From: Bacteroidia bacterium
GTDB lineage: Bacteria; Bacteroidota; Bacteroidia; Palsa-965
NCBI GenBank assembly: GCA_023151315.1
Contig: JAKLJE010000005.1
Coordinates: 62,001-126,000 of the forward strand
DNA: 64,000 nt
Reading direction: 5' to 3'
The translations under genes and the position numbers were made by a program. A model generated the notes under the pieces. The model was given only the letters and a program-made list of their open reading frames with translations. It searched no databases and was not told the origin of the DNA. How positions within the stretch are numbered: the stretch's first letter is position 1; each line of letters opens with the position of its first letter. Shown one piece after another: positions 52,600 to 63,200 of the stretch.

Positions 52600-52760
52600 A
52601 CTCCATGCCTCAGTGGTAATTCTCAAAATAAATTCTCCACGTCGGATCCCGAAGTGTAGTTAATCATTCCTCCGTGTCTCCGTGGTGTTTTACTTATTGC
52701 AATATCACCGTGCCTCCGTGATTATTTACTTATTGCAATATCACCGCGTCTCCGTGGTTA
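52600..52760. repeat. Right repeat cluster and 36-bp tandem repeat
   Basis: One degenerate copy (52600-52619) and one clear copy (52669-52686) of the CTCCGTG-CTCCGTGGT motif are followed by two tandem 36-base units (52689-52724 and 52725-52760), each starting TTTACTTATTGCAATATCAC and ending in a CTCCGTG half-motif. The region 52437-52599 upstream of this is AT-rich without recognisable features. The cluster ends about 50 bases before the polA -7 box (TATATTCG, 52810-52817). Confidence 0.8.
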
Positions 52761-52822
52761 TTTAACCTATTCCATCGTGACTAGTGGTTATTATTCCCCG
52801 TGGTTCAAGTATATTCGTGCCA

Positions 52823-55648
52823 ATGAAAAAGTTATTTCTCCTCGACGCTTTCGCTCTGATTTACCGCGCATACTTTGCTTTTGCAAACGCACCGCGCATC
52901 AATTCTCAAGGGCTCAATACATCTGCAATATTCGGATTTACCAATACGTTACTCGATCTTCTTAAGAAAGAACAGCCAACACACATTGCTGTTGTTTTCG
53001 ATACTGCAGATCCGACACATCGCCACGAAGAATATACCGAGTACAAAGCGAATCGTGAAGAAATGCCGGAAGATCTCAAGAAAGCGCTGCCGTATATTTT
53101 CCAATTACTCGAGGCGTTCAACATCACCGTGATAAAAAATCCGGGATGGGAAGCTGATGATATCATCGGTGCAATTGCAAAGCAAGCTGAGAAAGAAGGA
53201 TTCATCACGTACATGATGACTCCCGACAAAGATTACGGCCAGTTGGTTTCGGAAAATATTTTCATTTACAAACCCGGTTACAAAGGCGGTCCTCCGGAAA
53301 AACTCGGCGTGAAAGAAGTGTGCGAACGCTACGGTATTCAGCGTCCTGAGCAGGTAATTGATATCCTCGGATTGATGGGCGATTCCGTTGACAACATTCC
53401 GGGAATTCCGGGTGTGGGAGAAAAAACCGCAACCACGTTGATTCAGCAATTCGGTTCGGTAGAGAATCTTGTTGCGAATACCGATCAACTCAAAGGAAAA
53501 CTGAAAGAGAAAGTTGAGCAGAATAAAGAACAGGCATTGTTCTCCAAGAAGCTTGCAACGATCATCACAGAAATTCCGATGGAGTTCAAAACGGATGATT
53601 ACGTTTACCGTGAAGTGGATCGCGAAAAAACAAAAACACTTTTCACTGAACTTGAATTCCGCAGACTCGCGCAAACAGTATTGGGAGAACCTCTTGCTGA
53701 AAATGAAAATGCAGAAGCTGCGGACAGCACCGCAACTGCATCACGCAAAACCAAACCGGGACAAATAGACATCTTCGGTAATACAGGCGCTATTGCTGCG
53801 GAGGAAAATGAAGAAGATACTTCAACGCAATTGAAAACCATTACAGATACTCCGCACACGTATCACATTGCCGATGATGATTCGAAAATTGCTGCATTGG
53901 TTGAAGAAATGCTCAAGCAGAAAGAGATCTGTTTCGATACTGAGACAACAGGTCTTGATACAATCACAGCAGAGTTAGTTGGATTTTCCTTTTCCTGGAA
54001 AGCCGGAGAAGCCTGGTATGTTCCGGTTCCTGCTGACAGAAACGAAGCGCAACGCATTGCAGATAAATTCAAATCTGTTCTCGAGAGCACAACAATTGTG
54101 AAAATCGGACAGAACATCAAGTATGATCTGAATGTTCTGAAGAATTACAACATCAATGTATGCGAGCCTATGTTCGATACAATGATTGCGCATTACCTTC
54201 TCAATCCGGATATGCGTCACGGAATGGATCTGCTTGCGGAAACCTATCTCGGATATTCTCCGGTGAGTATTGAAACACTCATCGGGAAAAAAGGTAAATC
54301 ACAATTAACGATGCGCGATGTTCCGCTTTCTAAAATTTCAGAGTATGCAGCGGAAGATGCGGATATTACATTTCAGCTGAAAGAAAAATTCGCGCCGGGC
54401 TTGCCTGAACACAATGCACAAAGTGTATTCGAAAATATTGAGATGCCATTGATGCCGGTTCTGGCTGCAATGGAACGGGAAGGAATTGCCTTGGACAAAG
54501 AAGTATTGCATCGTTATTCTGCAGAACTTGAAAAAGAAATTGTGGTTCTTGATTCCGAGATTCAATCACTCGCAGGAACTCCATTCAATATTTCCTCTCC
54601 GAAGCAAGTGGGAGATATACTTTTCGAAGTATTGAAAGTGGGTGGTGAAAAACCGAAGAAGACAAAAACCGGACAGTATGCAACGGGTGAAGATGTGTTG
54701 CAGAAATTGACCGGCAAGCATCCTATCATTGAGAAGATTCTCGAGTATCGCGAATTGGTGAAACTCAAGAACACTTATGTGGATACGTTGCCTGAAATGG
54801 TTCATCCGCAAACAGGAAGAATTCACACTTCATTCAATCAGGTAGTTGCTGCTACAGGAAGATTGAGTTCCGATAATCCGAATCTTCAGAACATTCCTGT
54901 GCGCACAGAGCGCGGGAGAGAAATCCGAAAAGCATTTGTGGCGCGCGATGAAAATCACGTGTTGCTCAGCGCCGATTACTCCCAAATTGAATTACGTATT
55001 GTTGCAAGTATCAGCGGCGATCCGGGAATGTGTGCTGCGTTCAATGAAGGTAAAGACATTCACACAGCAACAGCTGCGCGCGTTTATGGAGTTGCAGAAT
55101 CGGAAGTGACGAAAGAGATGCGCTACAAAGCGAAGAGTGTGAACTTCGGAATTATCTACGGACAAGGCGCTTTCGGTCTTGCCGAGAATCTTCAGATTTC
55201 AAGAACGGAGGCGAAGACACTCATCGAAAATTACTTCCGTGAATACAGCAGTATTCGTGAGTATATGGACACGATGACGCAATCGGCACGTGATAAAGGA
55301 TATGTTGAAACGTTGATGGGAAGAAGACGTTATTTGCGTGACATCAATTCCGCCAATGCAGTTGTACGAGGATTTGCTGAGCGCAACGCGATCAATGCAC
55401 CGATACAAGGATCGGCAGCTGATATGATCAAGCTCGCAATGATCAGTGTGTTTGATGCGTTGAAAAAAGGCGGATTCAAAACACGATTGTTACTACAAGT
55501 GCACGACGAATTGATTTTCGATGTTCCTAAAGACGAAATTGAAAAAGTGAAACCGTTGGTTGAAAAATGTATGCGTGAAGCTTTACCGCTTAAAGTTCCG
55601 GTTGAAGTTGGAATGGGAACAGGTCGCAGCTGGTTGGAAGCACATTGA
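52823..55648 (+). CDS. polA: DNA polymerase I
   Basis: 941 residues from the ATG at 52823; the frame runs back to 52784 but the family N-terminus (KKLFLLDAFALIYRAYFAF) begins at this ATG. All three modules are present: 5'-3' exonuclease (residues 1-300, with DKDYGQLV and GIPGVGEKTA), a 3'-5' exonuclease with intact FDTETTGLD and a matching DAEDADITFQL-like motif (AAEDADITFQLKE), and the polymerase with motif A DYSQIELR, motif B region KSVNFGIIYGQGAFGL and motif C HDELIFD. It works in repair and Okazaki fragment processing. The proofreading site is intact, unlike in some relatives. Confidence 0.97.
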   Translation: MKKLFLLDAFALIYRAYFAFANAPRINSQGLNTSAIFGFTNTLLDLLKKEQPTHIAVVFDTADPTHRHEEYTEYKANREEMPEDLKKALPYIFQLLEAFNITVIKNPGWEADDIIGAIAKQAEKEGFITYMMTPDKDYGQLVSENIFIYKPGYKGGPPEKLGVKEVCERYGIQRPEQVIDILGLMGDSVDNIPGIPGVGEKTATTLIQQFGSVENLVANTDQLKGKLKEKVEQNKEQALFSKKLATIITEIPMEFKTDDYVYREVDREKTKTLFTELEFRRLAQTVLGEPLAENENAEAADSTATASRKTKPGQIDIFGNTGAIAAEENEEDTSTQLKTITDTPHTYHIADDDSKIAALVEEMLKQKEICFDTETTGLDTITAELVGFSFSWKAGEAWYVPVPADRNEAQRIADKFKSVLESTTIVKIGQNIKYDLNVLKNYNINVCEPMFDTMIAHYLLNPDMRHGMDLLAETYLGYSPVSIETLIGKKGKSQLTMRDVPLSKISEYAAEDADITFQLKEKFAPGLPEHNAQSVFENIEMPLMPVLAAMEREGIALDKEVLHRYSAELEKEIVVLDSEIQSLAGTPFNISSPKQVGDILFEVLKVGGEKPKKTKTGQYATGEDVLQKLTGKHPIIEKILEYRELVKLKNTYVDTLPEMVHPQTGRIHTSFNQVVAATGRLSSDNPNLQNIPVRTERGREIRKAFVARDENHVLLSADYSQIELRIVASISGDPGMCAAFNEGKDIHTATAARVYGVAESEVTKEMRYKAKSVNFGIIYGQGAFGLAENLQISRTEAKTLIENYFREYSSIREYMDTMTQSARDKGYVETLMGRRRYLRDINSANAVVRGFAERNAINAPIQGSAADMIKLAMISVFDALKKGGFKTRLLLQVHDELIFDVPKDEIEKVKPLVEKCMREALPLKVPVEVGMGTGRSWLEAH

Positions 55649-55711
55649 TTTTTTGTTGACAATTTTCAACGGATCCATGAAACAGAACAAGCGAAAGGAT
55701 CGTTGAATTGG

Positions 55712-55719
55712 TATCTTTG
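55712..55719 (+). promoter_or_regulatory. -7 box of the DUF-type lipoprotein gene
   Basis: TATCTTTG, an exact -7 match, ends five bases before the ATG at 55725. A -33 box is not evident. Confidence 0.5.
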
Positions 55720-55724
55720 AGCCA

Positions 55725-56624
55725 ATGAAAGCCCCTGTCTACTTCATTTCCTTTGCTGTTACATTGCTCGCATTCGGATGCGGTCCATCTTCAACGGACA
55801 ATTCCGAAACCACGCATGATTCTTCTGAAATCGCATTGAAGGATGAGGTAGTATCGGCAGAGAATGTTTTCATTTATATTCCTTCTCCTATTCAGACTGC
55901 AGAACTCATCAAGCAAGCCGGAGCAAAATACAATGGTGATCTTCTGAGCAATCCTGCAGATGCAACGCTTTACACCACCACTGCGAGTATGGCCTTGAAC
56001 ATGGGGATTTACGGAAGTGATCTTGCGTTTGCAGGCATCTTCAATCAGAATGCAGATGTTGTGAAGTTCATGGACTGCACACGTAAACTTGCAGACGGCT
56101 TGCATGTCAATGCTGCATTCAGTGATGATCGTCAGACACGTCTTGAGAACAATATCAATAATCGTGATTCTGTATTAGGAATTATAACTGACACTTATTG
56201 GGATTGCGATGCAATGTTGCAGGATAATGATCAGGGACATGCGTCAGCATTGATGATTGCGGGTGGCTGGATTGAAGGTTTGTACCTCGCCTGTCGTGTT
56301 GCGGAAAGCACCAATAACAATGAGATCCGAATAAGGATTGTTGAACAGCGTTCTTCGCTCGACAAGCTTATATTGTTGCTCGACAAACAGGAACATAATG
56401 ACGTTACGGTGATTTCAAATCAACTCAAGGAACTCAAAGTTATCTTCGACAAACTGCCTAAATCTTCAGATGGAAGTCTTGTTGAGAGTAAAGATCCTGA
56501 ATCTGGTATTTCTGTAATTGAAGCACAAAATCCGGAATCTCCGAAGAGTCTTAACGCTTTGGAATTCAAGCAGATACTTGATAAAATCACAGAGATTCGC
56601 ACAAGTGTTGTATCCACACACTGA
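55725..56624 (+). CDS. Helical lipoprotein of unknown function
   Basis: 299 residues. The signal ends in a lipobox (LLAFGC). A Ser/Thr/Asp-rich spacer (about 20-45) is followed by an all-helical domain to the end, with TAELIKQAGAKYNGDLL, MALNMGIYGSDLAFAGIFNQ, and ASALMIAGGWIEGLYLACRV as recognisable amphipathic helices. Similar lipoproteins recur in Bacteroidota without a known role. The C-terminus is rich in EAQNPESP-type turns. It has its own -7 box and no visible partner. Confidence 0.77.
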   Translation: MKAPVYFISFAVTLLAFGCGPSSTDNSETTHDSSEIALKDEVVSAENVFIYIPSPIQTAELIKQAGAKYNGDLLSNPADATLYTTTASMALNMGIYGSDLAFAGIFNQNADVVKFMDCTRKLADGLHVNAAFSDDRQTRLENNINNRDSVLGIITDTYWDCDAMLQDNDQGHASALMIAGGWIEGLYLACRVAESTNNNEIRIRIVEQRSSLDKLILLLDKQEHNDVTVISNQLKELKVIFDKLPKSSDGSLVESKDPESGISVIEAQNPESPKSLNALEFKQILDKITEIRTSVVSTH

Positions 56625-56705
56625 AACTCTGAATCGTGCAATAACGTATAACGAAGTCCTGGCAAAACGCTGAATCATTTTCAGCACTACACTGAGACCT
56701 GTTAT

Positions 56706-57149
56706 ATGAAGACTTCTACAAAAGCGATTTTTCTCTCACTCGTTTTTTCGTTAGCTGTAACCAGTGATGTTGTTTCACAATGCAGTAAAACATGGGTTCG
56801 CAAAAAATGTGTACCTAAAGTGAGTCCGTTCATCCACAACGGACAAATGAACACAACACTTCTGAAGGAAGGCGGAAAGATGGAATCCATCATGACGTTT
56901 TATTCGGGACAGGACTACCGCATTCTGGTTTGCTCAGAAGAGACATTGGAGAATGTATCATTCGTTGTAAGCGACATGACAGGTAAAATGCTTTACGACA
57001 GTAAAGCGCACAACAACACTGACTTCTGGGATTTCAAAGTGAAAACAACAACTGAAATGAAAGTTGAAGTTTTTGCAGGCACCAATGAAGGCGGAAACGG
57101 AGCCGCTACCGGATGTGTTTCTGTTCTTGTCGGTTTCAAGAGTAAATAA
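56706..57149 (+). CDS. Small secreted protein of unknown function
   Basis: 147 residues with a signal peptide ending at VVSQ. The mature part has a CSKTWVRKKCVPK segment with two cysteines that may pair, then FYSGQDYRILVCSEETLENVSFVVSD and a beta domain ending in GCVSVLVGFKSK. The layout resembles a single carbohydrate-binding-like beta-sandwich. A bidirectional terminator follows at 57166-57202. Confidence 0.72.
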   Translation: MKTSTKAIFLSLVFSLAVTSDVVSQCSKTWVRKKCVPKVSPFIHNGQMNTTLLKEGGKMESIMTFYSGQDYRILVCSEETLENVSFVVSDMTGKMLYDSKAHNNTDFWDFKVKTTTEMKVEVFAGTNEGGNGAATGCVSVLVGFKSK

Positions 57150-57165
57150 TTCCTCAAAACCCAAT

Positions 57166-57202
57166 AAAAAAAACCGTCCTCAAATTCATGGGGACGGTTT
57201 TT
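57166..57202. terminator. Bidirectional intrinsic terminator
   Basis: AAAACCGTCC (57170-57179) pairs with GGACGGTTTT (57192-57201) around a 12-base loop, with A and T runs on each side. It separates two convergent genes. Confidence 0.87.
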
Positions 57203-57221
57203 AATTTTATTACGATTGTAA

Positions 57222-59342
57222 TTACTCTACGAGTAATTTACGCATCAGATAATTCCCTTCTGCATTCTGCAGACGAACGAAGTACATTCCTGCACTCAAT
57301 TCTGCAACGTTGATTGGCAAACGGTGCATTCCTGCAGAGAGATTTCCGCTGTGTACTGACTGAACCGTTTTCCCGTTGAGGTCAACCACATCAACAATCA
57401 TGTTCTGTGATTCAGCTAAACTGAATTCAACTGTTGAATTGTCGTTTGCCGGATTCGGGAAAACATTGAAAGAAGAAATTCCGTCTTCCGCTTCAACAAC
57501 TCCGGTCGCTCCCTGAATATTGATATCATCGATGAAGATATCATTGCCACCATCACTTTCAAATTCAAACTTGATACGCACGTTGGTTCCACTCAGCTGC
57601 ACACTGGAAAGAGTAACTGTTTCCGTTCTCCATTCGTTAGCTGTTGGAACGAACGCATTCGTTGTTGCTGATCGCGTGGACAGGTTCGTGCCTGCTTTGG
57701 TATAACGCAATAACCATGTTGCTCCGCAATCCGTAGACATATAAACACGCAGACGATCATTCTCACTTCCGGCACGTTGCGCAAATGCAACCTTGAAAGT
57801 GAAAACAGGATTGTTCATTGCAGCGAAATTGATAGAAGGGCTGATAAACGCATCGGTTTGTCCCGCCATTGCGGTTGTATTATCCAGACGACAGCTTCGC
57901 GTGCCGGTTGCAGCAGCCGTGGTAGCATTCGTCCATCCGTTTCCTTGAGGATTCTCTATATCCCAATCGTTGGTGAAGATTGTGGTGTTCTCCATGCCTT
58001 CCTGATAGAAATTCGCTGTGTATTGCGCTGCTGCAGGTAACACGTGCACGTAATTCGTGCGTGAGAAATTATCACTACCCTGTGCGTTCGCGACGGTGAG
58101 TGAAACACTGTAGGTTCCTGCGGTGTTATACTGAATAGTCGGAACAGAATCGCTGGACGTAGATGGTGTTCCACCCGGGAAACTCCAGTTGTATGATGTC
58201 GGTTGTCCGTTGTAAGAAACGTCAGTGAAGGTGAGTGAGCCTCCCTCGCAAACATAAAGATCATTAACCGGAGTAAAGTCAGCAATAGGCGCGCAAGGTT
58301 GCGGGTTATTTATTCCCGTGGCATTTGCAGTAGTTGTTGTTACGAGTGAGTTACGTTGACCACTTGCACTATTCAATGCGTTGTGCATACGCGTTCTCTG
58401 TCCATTTGTGAACATACGGTAGCAATATGAGTAGTCCATATAGTTCTGCACATTCTCCTCAACGTTATTCACGCATACATCATTTGTCGTCAGATTACAA
58501 CTTGTCCAACCTTTTGTTGTCGGAGTATCGCTGACGTTGTCATTCCCGCAGGTAACTCCGGGCGAGTTGCCGGTTCCCCAAACGTGAAGAAGATTGAGAA
58601 AGTGACCGACCTCGTGTGTCAATGCACGTGCCGTTGTGTAGTTCCCTGTTCCGATACTTCCTACATATGTAGAAAGAATAATGATTCCATCTACAGATGC
58701 AGTAGGTGCTGATCCCGGCAAGTATGCATAACCGGCAGCGCCGTTCGAAATGGCTTTCACAACCCATATGTTGAGATAGCGTGCGCGATTCCAGTAGTTC
58801 AACTTGGAACCGTCATCCCCGACATATGTTTCACTTGAATTCACTCTGTCGATTCCGTTTGTACAATTTCCATTCGGATCGAGTTGTGCAAGACGGAATT
58901 CAATTGAAGCATCAGCTGCAATTCCCTGGAATGTTGAAACGATGCCGGCAGTATCAGCATTGAGTTTGCGATAATCTTCATTAAGGATGCGCACTGCATC
59001 GAGCACCTGTGCGTCGGAAATATTTTCCGTTCCGTAATCATGAACGATATGGAACACAACCGGAATGATGTATTGCGGTGGTGACTGTTGTGCGCTGCGA
59101 CTTCCGCTCAGCATTGTTTTACGGAATGAATATCCCTGCTGATATGCGATACGATCAGCTTCAGCAGCCTGACGTTGCTCTTCCTCAAATTGAGCTTTCA
59201 GAACAGGATCAGCTGCAAGTGCAGCTGCAACCATCTGATCTGTTCCGCAGGGATGATAACCGCCTTCGGTAACCTGCGCGTTTGCATTAACGCTGCAAAA
59301 CAGGAGTGCAAATGATGCGAATAGTGTAAGATTCCGTTTCAT
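57222..59342 (-). CDS. Secreted M43 (pappalysin-type) zinc metalloprotease with PKD domain and T9SS class A tail
   Basis: 706 residues with a signal peptide ending at NANAQ. A propeptide-like region (about 25-90) precedes the catalytic domain, whose extended zinc motif HEVGHFLNLLH is at residues 243-253, with the Met-turn NYMDYSYC further on. A PKD domain follows (about 355-435: CEGGSLTFTDVSY, YNWSFPGG, TIQYNTAGTYSVSLTV), then a jelly-roll-like domain (QEGMENTTIFTNDWD to FIDDINIQG), then the T9SS class A tail (FNVFPNPANDN to LMRKLLVE). It is probably an extracellular endopeptidase, activated by loss of the propeptide. Confidence 0.93.
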   Translation of the reverse strand: MKRNLTLFASFALLFCSVNANAQVTEGGYHPCGTDQMVAAALAADPVLKAQFEEEQRQAAEADRIAYQQGYSFRKTMLSGSRSAQQSPPQYIIPVVFHIVHDYGTENISDAQVLDAVRILNEDYRKLNADTAGIVSTFQGIAADASIEFRLAQLDPNGNCTNGIDRVNSSETYVGDDGSKLNYWNRARYLNIWVVKAISNGAAGYAYLPGSAPTASVDGIIILSTYVGSIGTGNYTTARALTHEVGHFLNLLHVWGTGNSPGVTCGNDNVSDTPTTKGWTSCNLTTNDVCVNNVEENVQNYMDYSYCYRMFTNGQRTRMHNALNSASGQRNSLVTTTTANATGINNPQPCAPIADFTPVNDLYVCEGGSLTFTDVSYNGQPTSYNWSFPGGTPSTSSDSVPTIQYNTAGTYSVSLTVANAQGSDNFSRTNYVHVLPAAAQYTANFYQEGMENTTIFTNDWDIENPQGNGWTNATTAAATGTRSCRLDNTTAMAGQTDAFISPSINFAAMNNPVFTFKVAFAQRAGSENDRLRVYMSTDCGATWLLRYTKAGTNLSTRSATTNAFVPTANEWRTETVTLSSVQLSGTNVRIKFEFESDGGNDIFIDDINIQGATGVVEAEDGISSFNVFPNPANDNSTVEFSLAESQNMIVDVVDLNGKTVQSVHSGNLSAGMHRLPINVAELSAGMYFVRLQNAEGNYLMRKLLVE

Positions 59343-59373
59343 TGTTCGTATTGAAATTTAGTGGTGTGCTTTG

Positions 59374-60105
59374 TTATTTTAAATCGCGAACTGAAAATAC
59401 AGTTTCCGTGTATTTTTCAGGGGACTCTAAGATACTCAATAACAATCGGGCTGTCAATACCGGCGATGCAAGTTGATCTGTGTTTTTGTATTCTACAAAC
59501 TGTTGAATGCGACTGAAATCTCTGACATTACTCTGACGAATTTCATCCTGCATGGCCGTATCCACGATTCCGGGCGCAATTGAGAATATTCTGACATGAT
59601 CCATCTTCGAAATTTTCAATTCTTCCGCGATTGTGCGCGACAACATATCAAGTCCCGCTTTACTTGCGCAATACGAACTCCAACCGTCAATCGGATTTTT
59701 TGCAGCTCCCGAACTGATATTCAGAATTCGAAGAGGAATATTCCTGTTGCTATATGTTGCAAGAAACGCATTTATCATTACAGCAACGCTTAACAGATTT
59801 ACATTGAAAGCCTGCGCAATTTCTTCTGAAGAACTTCTGCCTGAGTAACGCACAGCACCTGTAGTGCCGGAATTGTTGATCAGAATAATTTCAGATGCTT
59901 CTTCAATTTCCGGAAAGCGGAAATCATTCACTTCTGAAATGTCTGACAAATCCATTGTAATGTGTGAATACTGTGAACGCGTGATTGTGCATGTTCTTCC
60001 GATTCCTGTAATGCAACAATCTTCCGATTCCAGTAATTGTTCTGCAATTGCCTTACCGATTCCTCTGGAAGTTCCGGTAATGAAATAATATTTTGTTGTG
60101 ATCAT
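59374..60105 (-). CDS. Short-chain dehydrogenase/reductase
   Basis: 243 residues from the ATG at 60105, where the Rossmann fold begins (YYFITGTSRGIGKAIAEQL); a longer frame from 60192 adds residues without family character. The classical SDR set is complete: TGxxxGIG, ILINNSG, ISSGAAKNPIDGWSSY with catalytic Ser and Tyr, and CASKAG with the Lys. The glycine pattern and ASKAGLDML region resemble sepiapterin reductase or benzil reductase-type enzymes, but the substrate cannot be told from sequence. It is NAD(P)-dependent and cytoplasmic. Confidence 0.85.
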   Translation of the reverse strand: MITTKYYFITGTSRGIGKAIAEQLLESEDCCITGIGRTCTITRSQYSHITMDLSDISEVNDFRFPEIEEASEIILINNSGTTGAVRYSGRSSSEEIAQAFNVNLLSVAVMINAFLATYSNRNIPLRILNISSGAAKNPIDGWSSYCASKAGLDMLSRTIAEELKISKMDHVRIFSIAPGIVDTAMQDEIRQSNVRDFSRIQQFVEYKNTDQLASPVLTARLLLSILESPEKYTETVFSVRDLK

Positions 60106-60237
60106 CAAGAAATAGGGACATTGCTCGGTCATTTCCACAATTGCGCACCGACTAAGTTGATCGTAATTAGCAAATCGGGGAACGGAAGTCATACACCTGC
60201 ATGACCCTCATCATGAAACCAACCATCTGCGATGATC

Positions 60238-60245
60238 TAATTTTG
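60238..60245 (+). promoter_or_regulatory. -7 box of the large adhesin gene
   Basis: TAATTTTG, an exact TAnnTTTG match, 17 bases before ATG 60263. No TTTG is at the expected upstream distance. Confidence 0.45.
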
Positions 60246-60262
60246 TCGAATAAACTTTCCCT

Positions 60263-63200
60263 ATGAAGTTGAAATTGCTCTTTGCTGCCGCGCTGATTCT
60301 ATTATTGAGTACAGTGCGCGCACAATGTCCCACCCCCACCATTCCTTCAGGAACAGGAACACTATCCGACCCCTACCAAATCGCGACATTCAGTAATCTG
60401 AGATGGCTGAGTGAAACTCCTGCCGTTTGGGGAGCAGGAACCTATTTCATTCAAACGGCTAACATCGACGCCAGTTGCACGTCAGATCCATCTTACAACA
60501 CGGGTGCAGGATTCAGTCCTATCGGGCTTGCCACAACTCAATTTCAGGGAAATTACGACGGACAAGGTTATTTCATTTCCAATATATTCATCAACAGATC
60601 TGTGTGTTATGTCGGAGTTTTCGGTTACGCCAACAATGCGCAAATCACTAATCTGAACATCCAGAACTGCAATATTTCCAGCACATGCCGGGTAGGCGGA
60701 CTCATTGGACAAGGCATGAATGTGACAGTTTCAAATTGCCAAGTAAACGGTAACGTAAGTTGTGGGAGTTCAGGATACGTGGGAGGACTTGCTGCAATTA
60801 TTTCGATTGGGAACATTACGAATTGTTCTGCCAACGTACAGGTCAGTACAACCCAAAATTGTGCGGGTTGTTTAATTGGATGGGCTAATGCCTGCACAAT
60901 AACAAATTGCTGGTCCGGCGGCAGTGCATCAGCCTCAGATATGGTAGGTGGATTCATAGGTCAACTCAGCTCAAGCTTATCCTTGGTTTCAAGTTGTTAC
61001 ACAACAGCAAGTGCTACCATAACAGCTCCTTACTTCAGAGTTGGCGGATTCGTTGGCAGAGTACAAAATGGACGAATAACAAAATCGTATGCAAGCGGTC
61101 ATGTGACCGGAATACTAAGTAGTGGTGGATTCGTAAGCATTATCGAAGCAGGATGTACGGTTGACAGCTGCTACTTTAATGGTCAAGTCTCCGGCGGCGC
61201 CAACGGTTTCTGCTATTTCAATTCAGGAACTATCAATTCTTGCTATTGGGATATTGATGCGTCCGGAGTGACTGTCAGTAACGGCGGCATCGGTCTTACT
61301 ACCTGCCAAATGAAAACCACAGGAACATTTGAGTCAGATGGTTGGAGATTCCCTGCGGTGTGGACACAGAACTCAACAAATAATAATGGATATCCCGCAT
61401 TGGCGTGGCAGGGTTTTACACACAGCGCTGTAGATACATTAGACATAACTGGCGCTTCGCAAATCAACACCACTTGCTCTTCAACAAGCAACGGTTCTGC
61501 TACAGTAACTTTAACAGGAGGAACCGGAACACGTACATACTCCTGGTCACCAAGCGGAGGTAGCAGTTCAACCGCGAGCAATCTCACTGCAGGTTCTTAC
61601 ACCGTGACAGTAACAGATGCAAATACATGTTCTGTTTCGCAGACATTCAGTATTGTTAACGGAGATAGCATTCCTCCACAACTTTATTATATAACCTGTA
61701 GTTCAAACTCCAATGCTTCAGGAACTGCATATTCCGACGGTTGGCAAAATGGAGATAACGATGGTTCAGGATTCAATGCATGGACGCTGAATGCGTCTAC
61801 GGGTAATACTTCACAAGCCGGATTCCTGCGAGGATCTTCCATTACCAATGGCGCCGGAGTAGACAATAATGGAGACGGAGATATTAACTCCGGTGGTTTT
61901 GCACTTGGGCTCTACGCAAATTCTGCACAAGCTACGGAAGCAATTCGGCCTTTCCCAACCGCACTAGCTGCCAATTCCATTCTTCAGATCGAGTTTGATA
62001 ACGGCAATGTTGCGCCGGGTCAGATTGTTGGATTTCAATTACAGAACTCAAGCGGAAATAGTTTGGGTGAAGTACGTTACCGCGGAGGACAGGCAACATA
62101 TGAAATCGTTGATGCGAACGGTATTACACCATTTAGTTCTATCCCATTTACAGACGAAGGAATAATCATCTCAGTGAAATCGATCAGCACTGGAATTGTT
62201 CAGATCACTTTAACACGTAAGTTGGATGGCGTTTCGCAAACATTGACATCAAATCTTTTTCCGGGAGGAGGTAATCAACTCATTCGTCGCTTTAAAGTAT
62301 TCAACTCCAACGCAGGCAGCGGTCTGTCGAATACTCTATTCGTAAACAATTTTTCCATTTGTTCAGTTACGAACGGATGTCCGTCAAACGTTTCTGCATT
62401 TTCCTCTTCCGGCACATGCAACGCTACTGTTACATTCCCATCTATTGCAGCAGTTGACAATTGTGACGGGAATGTTTCAGTTATACAAACTTCCGGATTG
62501 CCAAGCGGCTCATCTTTCTCCGTTGGAACAACAATAAACACGTTCACAGCAACTGACGGCAATGGCAATACTTCAACATGTTCATTCAGCGTAACCGTTC
62601 AGGACACCGTTCGCCCAGTGGCAATCTGTCAGAATACAACGATTTACATCGCAAGCAATGGTATCGCGACGGTAACTCCTGCGCAGCTCGACGCCGGCTC
62701 AACGGACGCTTGCGGTATAGCCAGTTATAGTTTGTCACAAACCACATTCAATTGTTCTCAAATTGCAGCTGATTTCCCGATTGTATTGACAGTAACTGAT
62801 GTTCATGGGAACGTTGCTGCCTGCACTTCTCTTGTCGACATTTATGAAAACCTCGCACCGGTTGCGCTGTGTCATGACACAACGCTCTATTTAAACGCTA
62901 CGGGCGACGTTACACTAACAGCACCAATGATTGATGATGGAACCTACGACGAATGTCACATCGTTGATCTCCGTGTATATCCTTGGAATAGTTGGTCAGT
63001 TGTACTCGGATGTGCTAATCTCGGCACGAACAACGTTACACTTGGCTCACATGATCAGTTTGGCAATTTTGGAACGTGTACATCCGTAGTGACTATTTTG
63101 GACACAATAGATCCGTTGCCGTTGTGTCAGAACCTCACCGTTCATCTCAACGCCTCCGGAAATGCATCAATCATCCCTGCGATGATCAACAACGGTTCAT

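Noticed and set aside
52689-52760. 36-bp tandem units as a CRISPR array remnant
   Set aside because: The units are directly adjacent with no spacers and there are no cas genes.
51795-52760. Insertion sequence with transposase
   Set aside because: No transposase frame, no clear terminal inverted repeats and no target duplication could be seen; only the GxxExxY gene and short repeats are present.
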